NCBI GenBank assembly: GCA_946480705.1 | Contig: CAMLLF010000307.1 | Span: 1 to 5,510 of the forward strand | Length of the DNA stretch: 5,510 bases | DNA from: an uncultured Lysobacteraceae bacterium | GTDB taxonomy: Bacteria > Pseudomonadota > Gammaproteobacteria > Xanthomonadales > Rhodanobacteraceae | Direction: 5' to 3' | Shown here: piece by piece, positions 1-5,510 of the stretch | How the letters are laid out: each line of letters opens with the position of its first letter | Numbering within the stretch: the first letter of the stretch is position 1 | Notes under the pieces: generated by a model | The model's input: only the letters and a program-made list of their open reading frames with translations | Databases searched by the model: none | Told to the model about the DNA's origin: nothing | Program-made: the position numbers and the translations under genes

Positions 1-52
1 CGACGAGGGCGGGGGCGACGAGAGCGGGGCCGATGAGAGCGGGGCCAGCGAG
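1..52. repeat. Degenerate 15-bp tandem repeat, three units plus a partial
   Basis: Units lie at 1-15, 16-30 and 31-45: CGACGAGGGCGGGGG, CGACGAGAGCGGGGC and CGATGAGAGCGGGGC. A decayed fourth unit begins at 46. Units 2 and 3 differ at one base, and unit 1 differs from unit 2 at two. The period is a multiple of three, so any frame through it gives a pentapeptide repeat. The frame of the downstream methyltransferase reads DEGGG-DESGA-DESGA with no stop. Another plus frame reads a TRAGA/TRAGP/MRAGP-like repeat and ends at the TGA at 90-92. The array may continue left of the window. Whether it is translated is not known. Confidence 0.8.
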
Positions 53-82
53 AATTGGTCCGCACGAGAAACACCTTGGCCC

Positions 83-877
83 TTGCCGTTGAACTTTCGG
101 GAAGCCGGGGATCCACGCACGACTTCCGGCGGCGCAACCGCTCGGGTCGCACTCGTACCGGACTCGGCGCTGCAGCAGCACGAAAGCGACGCGGCCGCAC
201 GCTACGGAGACGGCTGCGCGGAGTTCTATGACGAAATCTATGCGCCCGCCTCGCGGGCCGCCGTCGACCGACTGGTCGCGCTGGCCGCCGGCGGGCCCGT
301 ACTGGAGGCCGGCGTCGGCACCGGCCGATATGCGTTGCCGCTCAGCGGGCGTGGCGTGGCCGTTCACGGCGTCGATGCATCGGCTGCGATGCTCGACGCG
401 CTGCGTCGCAAAGCCGGCGGCGCGGCGATCACAACGACACTCGGCGATTTCTCCCTGCTTTCGATGGAGAACGCGTATCGACTGATCGTCTGCCTGACCA
501 ACACGCTGTCATTGCTGACGGATGCGCGCCGGCAGGCGCAGGCGATTGCACGATTCGCGACGGCGTTGCACGACTCCGGCGCGTTGCTGCTTGAAACAAC
601 ATATACCGGCGGCGATGCCGAAGCGGTCGCGACCGACATTGCCCTCCGCACGCGCGCCGGTATGCGGCGCTATCGCGTCGACGGCCGCGAGGTCGACGTG
701 GCCACGCTCGATGCGTGGGCGGCCTGCGCCGGCCTGCACTGCGCCGCGCGCTGGCGAGACTGGCGCGGCACGCCCTGGCGCGGTGAACTCGGCGGCGTGC
801 TGTCGCTGTACCGGAAAAACCCCCGGCAGCGTCGCGACGCAGAGCCGTCTGGCATCATCGGCGCGCCGCACGCATGA
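83..877 (+). CDS. Class I SAM-dependent methyltransferase, start unsettled
   Basis: This is probably a cytoplasmic methyltransferase that moves a methyl group from S-adenosylmethionine to an unidentified acceptor. Residue numbers count from the TTG at 83. The fold starts near residue 40 (ARYGDGCAEFYDEIY). Motif I is VLEAGVGTGR at 73-82, with acidic E75 and the glycine-rich SAM loop. D98 in VHGVDAS ends strand 2 and should bind the ribose hydroxyls. GDF at 121-123 and LIVCLTNTLSLL at 134-145 fit the next strands, and SGALLLET at 165-172 is strand 5. The C-terminal part (ARWRDWRGTPWRGE, then VLSLYRK) matches the last strands of this family. The stretch between residues 172 and 200 looks shorter than in relatives I remember, where a beta insert sits. 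The start is uncertain: TTG 83 has no good ribosome site, no in-frame ATG or GTG lies before the domain, and the frame is open to base 2. The true start may be outside the window. It ends just before the amidase, so the two are probably co-transcribed. Confidence 0.85.
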   Translation: MPLNFREAGDPRTTSGGATARVALVPDSALQQHESDAAARYGDGCAEFYDEIYAPASRAAVDRLVALAAGGPVLEAGVGTGRYALPLSGRGVAVHGVDASAAMLDALRRKAGGAAITTTLGDFSLLSMENAYRLIVCLTNTLSLLTDARRQAQAIARFATALHDSGALLLETTYTGGDAEAVATDIALRTRAGMRRYRVDGREVDVATLDAWAACAGLHCAARWRDWRGTPWRGELGGVLSLYRKNPRQRRDAEPSGIIGAPHA

Positions 878-878
878 C

Positions 879-884
879 GGAGAA
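879..884 (+). promoter_or_regulatory. Ribosome binding site of the amidase gene
   Basis: GGAGAA at 879-884 precedes the ATG at 892, with nine bases between the GGAG core and the start codon. This supports 892 over the upstream in-frame ATG at 874. That ATG overlaps the methyltransferase stop (ATGA) and has no purine-rich site before it. Because the site sits right after the methyltransferase stop codon, translational coupling is likely. Confidence 0.6.
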
Positions 885-891
885 ACGAACG

Positions 892-2508
892 ATGCGCTCG
901 CTTCCTGCGCTATGCATGACCATCGCCGCGACTGCATTGAGCGTGACCGGTTGCGCGACCGCGCCGCCGGCGACGCCGCCGGCACCGGTCGACACGTCGC
1001 CGACCGCGCCGTTCTCCCTGCACGAGGCCGGTATCGCCGAGTTGCAGCGCCGCATGGAGTCGAAGGAACTCACCGCACGCACGATCGTTCAGCTGTACCT
1101 CGATCGCGTTGCGCGGCTCGACGACGCCGGCCCCGAACTCGGCGCCGTCATCGAGATCAATCCCGATGCTCTGACGATCGCGGACGCCCTCGACGCGGAA
1201 CGCGCCGCCGGCAAGGTGCGCGGGCCGCTGCACGGCGTTCCGGTTCTGCTCAAGGACACGATCGACACGGCTGACGCGATGCAGACCAGCGCCGGCTCGC
1301 TCGCACTGGTCGGAACGCCGGCGGCACAGGACGCCGCCATTGTGGAAAGGTTGCGAAAGGCAGGCGCCGTCGTGCTCGGCAAGACGAATCTCAGCGAGTG
1401 GTCGAACTTCCGCTCGACGCGCTCGACCAGCGGCTGGAGCGCACGCGGCGGGCAGACGCGGAACCCTTACGTGCTCGACCGAAATCCGTGCGGATCGAGT
1501 TCGGGCAGTGCGGTCGCCGTCGCCGCGAATCTCGCCGTCGGCACGGAAACCGACGGATCGATCCTTTGTCCGGCGGCGAACGCCGCAATCGTGGGCCTGA
1601 AGCCGACTGTCGGCCTCGTCAGCCGCAGCGGCACGATTCCGCTCGCCCCGTCGCTCGACACGCCGGGTCCGATGGCGCGCAGCGTCACCGACACGGCGGT
1701 TCTGCTGAACGCCCTGGCCGGTTCCGATTCACGCGACAAGGCAAGCTGGGATGCCGACAAGCACGCGACCGACTACACGCGCGGACTCGCCGTCGACGGC
1801 TTGCGCGGCGTGCGAGTCGGCGTGGTGCGCGACTACGCGGAGTTCAACGCGGACGTCGCCGCAGCCTTCGAAAAGGCGATCGCACGCATGCTCGACGCGG
1901 GCGCCGCTCTCGTCGATCCCGTCAGGCTGCCGAACGCCGGCAAGCTCGACGCGCTCGAAATGACTGTCTGGACCTACGAGTTCAAGACTGCCGTCAACGC
2001 GTATCTGGCGACGCGCCGCGGCGTGCCGATTGCGAATCTTTCCGAGCTCATCGCCTGGAATCGCGCCCACCCCGCGCAGGAACTCGGCCCGTTCGGCCAG
2101 GAGCTGCTGGAACAGGCGCAGGCCAGCGGCACGCTGAACGACAGGGCGTACAAGCAGGCGCTCGCGAGCCTGCGCCGCTACGCACGCAAGGACGGCGTCG
2201 ACGCGGCGATGAAAAAGTACAAGATCGACGTGCTCGTCGTACCGTCCAACAACCCGTCCTGGGTGACCGACCCTGTCAACGGCGATCGCTTCACCGCCGT
2301 CACGAGCACGATCGCGGCAGCCGCTGGTTATCCATCGATCACCGTGCCGCTGGGCGACGTGCGCGGGCTGCCGATCGGGCTCACCTTCATCGGGCCGGCG
2401 TGGAGCGAAGCGAAACTGCTGCGCTATGCCTACGCGTTCGAACAGGCGACGAAGGCACGCCGTCCGCCGGCATTTCTGCCGACGATCGCTTCGGGTGCGT
2501 CGCCATAG
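892..2508 (+). CDS. Amidase-signature lipoprotein, peptide-amidase-like
   Basis: This is an amidase-signature hydrolase that cleaves amide bonds with a Ser-cisSer-Lys triad. The closest family I recognise is peptide amidase (Pam) of Stenotrophomonas maltophilia, which removes C-terminal amides from peptides; shared stretches include GWSARGGQTRNPY, PCGSSSGSAVAVAANL and GTETDGSI. From the ATG at 892 it is 538 residues, close to Pam. Residues 1-20 form a signal peptide and SVTGC at 17-21 is a lipobox, so the mature protein should start at lipidated C21. Alanine at +2 argues against inner-membrane retention, so the outer membrane facing the periplasm is likely. A Pro/Ala/Thr-rich linker follows. 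Inferred triad: K121 (VLLKD), cis-Ser S202 (CGSSSGSA) and nucleophile S223 (TDGSI). The odd feature is that S202 to S223 is 21 residues, against 24 in known family members. The rest, including GLKPTVGLVSR and the C-terminal AWSEAKLLRYAYAFEQ, is intact. The true substrate is unknown; it could be a peptide amide or another amide. Confidence 0.9.
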   Translation: MRSLPALCMTIAATALSVTGCATAPPATPPAPVDTSPTAPFSLHEAGIAELQRRMESKELTARTIVQLYLDRVARLDDAGPELGAVIEINPDALTIADALDAERAAGKVRGPLHGVPVLLKDTIDTADAMQTSAGSLALVGTPAAQDAAIVERLRKAGAVVLGKTNLSEWSNFRSTRSTSGWSARGGQTRNPYVLDRNPCGSSSGSAVAVAANLAVGTETDGSILCPAANAAIVGLKPTVGLVSRSGTIPLAPSLDTPGPMARSVTDTAVLLNALAGSDSRDKASWDADKHATDYTRGLAVDGLRGVRVGVVRDYAEFNADVAAAFEKAIARMLDAGAALVDPVRLPNAGKLDALEMTVWTYEFKTAVNAYLATRRGVPIANLSELIAWNRAHPAQELGPFGQELLEQAQASGTLNDRAYKQALASLRRYARKDGVDAAMKKYKIDVLVVPSNNPSWVTDPVNGDRFTAVTSTIAAAAGYPSITVPLGDVRGLPIGLTFIGPAWSEAKLLRYAYAFEQATKARRPPAFLPTIASGASP

Positions 2509-2601
2509 TCCGGCATCGAGCGTACGCGGCGCCTCGTCGCTTTCCCTCTATGAGTCGGATGCGCCGCAACACGGTACGCACCGCGGCACGAAAACGATGC
2601 G
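2509..2601. other. Convergent intergenic gap with an imperfect inverted repeat
   Basis: The amidase and DAHP synthase genes converge on this 93-bp gap. It holds an imperfect inverted repeat. GCGTAC at 2520-2525 pairs with GTACGC at 2574-2579, and GCGGCGC at 2526-2532 pairs with GCGCCGC at 2561-2567. Six unpaired bases lie in the right arm and the loop is 28 bases. It could help stop transcription from both sides, but the loop is long and no T-tract follows on either strand, so I do not call it a terminator. Confidence 0.35.
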
Positions 2602-3999
<1,398 letters not shown>

Positions 4000-4006
4000 G
4001 ACGCGG

Positions 4007-4011
4007 CCTTG
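4007..4011 (-). promoter_or_regulatory. Ribosome binding site of the DAHP synthase
   Basis: Read on the minus strand this is CAAGG, seven bases before the ATG at 3999. It is the main sequence reason for choosing 3999 over the longer in-frame start at 4062, which has no comparable site. Confidence 0.5.
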
Positions 4012-4096
4012 CTGCAGTGCGGAAAACGATCTTGCCACAGCGCCGCGACGACGCAAGCTCATGAGCGCTTGTGCCGCAGCCGGCGGATATGGCGAT

Positions 4097-4624
4097 TTAT
4101 CGTAAGGTGCCGTAGGGACGGGGCGGCTTGCGCCAAGCGGCGATCAGCGCGAACAGCGTCAGTCCGACAAACCAGATCAGACACCATGCCGGCATCGACA
4201 ATCCCAGGAAGGTCCAGTCGACCTTTGCGCATTCGCCGGAGCCCGTCAGCACGAGCTGCAGGGTCTTCGACAGCGGGAAGGTATCGAGCATGAAGTTCAG
4301 ACCCGGGCCACAGGCAGGCACTTCGTCCGCCGGCAGATGCGTGAGCCAGACGTGTCGTCCCGCAATCAGCGCACCGACGATACCGCCGAGGCTCACCAGC
4401 ACGGCATACACCTTGCGCCCGCCGCCGCGCGGACCATGCAGCGCACCGAACAGGAAAAACACGCCCATGACGAAGAACGCGACGCGCTGAAGAATGCAGA
4501 GCGGACAGGGATCCTTGCCGAGCTGGAACTGGGCGAAGAATGCGTAGCCGAGCAAGGCGGCTACGCAGACCGCTCCGAACAGGTACTGGACGCGGAATGA
4601 CCACGCGAACGGGTTCAGTTTCAT
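4097..4624 (-). CDS. dsbB: Disulfide bond formation protein B (DsbA:quinone oxidoreductase)
   Basis: DsbB is an inner-membrane enzyme that reoxidises periplasmic DsbA and passes the electrons to ubiquinone, which keeps disulfide bond formation running. The protein has 175 residues, the normal family size. Four membrane segments are visible at about 12-32, 44-62, 72-90 and 146-164. The first periplasmic loop carries the redox pair CPLC (C40 and C43), followed by R47, the counterpart of the quinone-site arginine R48 in Escherichia coli. The second loop carries C105 and C132, equivalent to C104 and C130. All catalytic cysteines are present, so it should be active. The frame extends to an ATG at 4750, but that would add 42 hydrophilic arginine-rich residues. 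The ATG at 4624, giving MKLNPFAWSFRVQYLF, has a GGAG about 13 bases upstream and places the first membrane segment normally. Its promoter should lie between 4625 and the rplQ terminator, but I could not identify one. The gene has no evident link to its neighbours. Confidence 0.96.
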   Translation of the reverse strand: MKLNPFAWSFRVQYLFGAVCVAALLGYAFFAQFQLGKDPCPLCILQRVAFFVMGVFFLFGALHGPRGGGRKVYAVLVSLGGIVGALIAGRHVWLTHLPADEVPACGPGLNFMLDTFPLSKTLQLVLTGSGECAKVDWTFLGLSMPAWCLIWFVGLTLFALIAAWRKPPRPYGTLR

Positions 4625-4774
4625 GGAACGGCAGATCTCCGGCTGTATGCGTGGACGGCGCAATGGGCGAGTATCGATCGAGACGACAATGGACCGCCAG
4701 CACCGCACAAAGTGCTGGGTCTGCGACGGTTCGCCGCGACGCCGCGCCAACCGGAGCGGTCAGTGCCTCAACGC

Positions 4775-4807
4775 AAAAAAGCCCAGGTCGTCGCCGACCC
4801 GGGCTTT
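4775..4807 (-). terminator. Intrinsic terminator of the rpoA-rplQ operon
   Basis: Read on the minus strand, a 13-bp stem has arms at 4795-4807 and 4778-4790 (AAAGCCCGGGTCG and CGACCTGGGCTTT). Pairing is complete apart from one G-U wobble. The loop is GCGA, a stable GNRA-type tetraloop, and the run of T continues to 4775, giving six T in a row. It starts 22 bases after the rplQ stop codon, as expected for the end of the alpha operon, and it separates rplQ from dsbB. On the other strand the stem has no T-run beyond its own three, so it works mainly in the minus direction. Confidence 0.93.
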
Positions 4808-4829
4808 CGATGCTGTACAGCGACTGCTA

Positions 4830-5213
4830 TTACTCGGCGGCGTCGCCCGTCGCGACCGGACGGTCGACGAGTTCGACGTAGGCCATCGGTGCATTGTCGC
4901 CGGCGCGGAAGCCGCACTTCAAGATGCGCAGGTAGCCGCCCTTGCGTTCGCGATAGCGCGGACCGAGGTCGACGAACAGCTTGCCGACCGCTACCTTGTC
5001 GCGCAAACGCGCGAACGCGAGGCGGCGATTCGCAACACCGTCAGTCTTTGCGAGCGTGATCAGCGGCTCGGCAACGCGACGCAGTTCCTTCGCCTTCGGC
5101 AGCGTGGTCTTGATGAGCTCGTGCTTGAACAGCGACGAAGCCATGTTCTTGAACATCGCTTCGCGGTGGCTGCTGGTCCGGTTGAGCTTGCGGCCCGATT
5201 TCATGTGACGCAT
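4830..5213 (-). CDS. rplQ: 50S ribosomal protein L17
   Basis: L17 (bL17) is a component of the large ribosomal subunit and binds 23S rRNA. The protein has 127 residues, the usual size. It contains the conserved basic N-terminus ([14 protein letters not shown]), the block [24 protein letters not shown], and [24 protein letters not shown], followed by a short variable acidic tail (VATGDAAE). The start at 5213 is supported by AAGGAA eight bases upstream (minus strand, 5222-5227) and by the invariant MRH opening. It lies 31 bp after rpoA, the normal last pair of the alpha operon, and is followed by a strong terminator. In sequence it looks more like Xanthomonadales L17 than beta-proteobacterial L17. 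Confidence 0.98.
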   Translation of the reverse strand: MRHMKSGRKLNRTSSHREAMFKNMASSLFKHELIKTTLPKAKELRRVAEPLITLAKTDGVANRRLAFARLRDKVAVGKLFVDLGPRYRERKGGYLRILKCGFRAGDNAPMAYVELVDRPVATGDAAE

Positions 5214-5244
5214 GGTCGTGTTTCCTTGGTGATCCTGACAGGGA

Positions 5245-5510
5245 TCAGCCCATCATGCCGTGGGTAAGACCCATCGGCGGCCAGTTCTCGAGCTTCATGC
5301 CGAGCGACAAGCCACGCGCACCCAGCACGTCCTTGATCTCGGTGAGCGACTTCTTGCCCAGATTCGGCGTCTTCAGCAGCTCGACTTCGGTCTTCTGCAC
5401 GAGGTCGCCGATGTAGTAGATGCTCTCGGCCTTGAGGCAGTTGGCCGAGCGCACGGTCAGTTCCAGGTCGTCGATCGGACGCAGCAGCAGCGGATCGACG
5501 CCGCCCTTCT
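5245..5510 (-). CDS. rpoA: RNA polymerase alpha subunit, C-terminal part (cut by window edge)
   Basis: This is the C-terminal domain of RNA polymerase alpha, which binds UP elements in promoter DNA and contacts activators. The last 87 residues are in the window; the gene continues past the right edge. Its frame enters two bases into a codon, and the first full codon read is the lysine at 5506-5508. Visible landmarks are [22 protein letters not shown] (holding the counterparts of E. coli R265, N268, C269 and K271, the DNA-contact residues), [16 protein letters not shown] (counterparts of G296, K298, S299 and E302) and the domain end [11 protein letters not shown] nine-residue tail, MGLTHGMMG, follows, longer than the E. 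coli end and reminiscent of Xanthomonadales alpha. A GTG inside the frame at 5454 is an ordinary valine codon, not a start. Confidence 0.98.
   Translation of the reverse strand, partial: KGGVDPLLLRPIDDLELTVRSANCLKAESIYYIGDLVQKTEVELLKTPNLGKKSLTEIKDVLGARGLSLGMKLENWPPMGLTHGMMG

Noticed and set aside
4019..4050. Possible sigma-70 promoter for the DAHP synthase (TTGCGT then CAAGAT, minus strand)
   Set aside because: The -10 candidate matches the consensus at only three of six positions; this is too weak in GC-rich DNA.
4000..4062. N-terminal extension of the DAHP synthase from the ATG at 4062, or a leader peptide controlling it
   Set aside because: The 21 extra residues are arginine-rich and not typical of the family, there is no good ribosome site, and the stretch has no run of aromatic codons and runs in frame into the gene, so it does not look like an attenuation leader.
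4059..4703. 214-residue minus-strand frame overlapping dsbB
   Set aside because: The overlapping frame encodes a complete DsbB with all four cysteines and four membrane segments. This frame has no recognisable domain.
4700..4720. Short palindrome CAGCAC...GTGCTG upstream of dsbB
   Set aside because: Six-base arms with an eight-base loop and no nearby recognisable promoter or T-tract; likely chance.

Overview
The window is chromosomal, GC-rich proteobacterial DNA. The best guess at the organism is a member of the Xanthomonadales (Lysobacterales). The ribosomal protein L17 and the RpoA C-terminus look like that group (L17 opening [21 protein letters not shown], RpoA tail ending HGMMG) rather than like Burkholderiales. 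The lipoprotein amidase also resembles the peptide amidase of Stenotrophomonas maltophilia. This assignment rests on remembered family sequences, not on a search.

Layout from left to right. Positions 1-52 hold a degenerate 15-bp tandem repeat. Next come two plus-strand genes that probably form an operon: a class I SAM-dependent methyltransferase (83-877, frame open to the left edge) and an amidase-signature lipoprotein related to peptide amidase (892-2508). A 93-bp gap separates them from a convergent minus-strand block. In transcription order (right to left) that block is the end of rpoA (RNA polymerase alpha, cut by the right edge), rplQ (ribosomal protein L17), a strong intrinsic terminator, dsbB (quinone-linked disulfide oxidase) and a class II 3-deoxy-7-phosphoheptulonate synthase, which starts the shikimate pathway.

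rpoA-rplQ is the usual end of the alpha ribosomal-protein operon, and its terminator isolates it from dsbB and the DAHP synthase. Those two are housekeeping genes with no obvious functional link. The methyltransferase-amidase pair is the only accessory-looking part; its substrate cannot be read from the sequence.

I found no mobile element, CRISPR array, tRNA, rRNA or defence system, and nothing that amounts to a new multi-gene system. The most interesting point is a three-residue shortening of the amidase catalytic core between the cis-serine and the nucleophile serine, a spacing that is constant in the characterised amidases I can recall. The repeat in frame with the methyltransferase is the second point.
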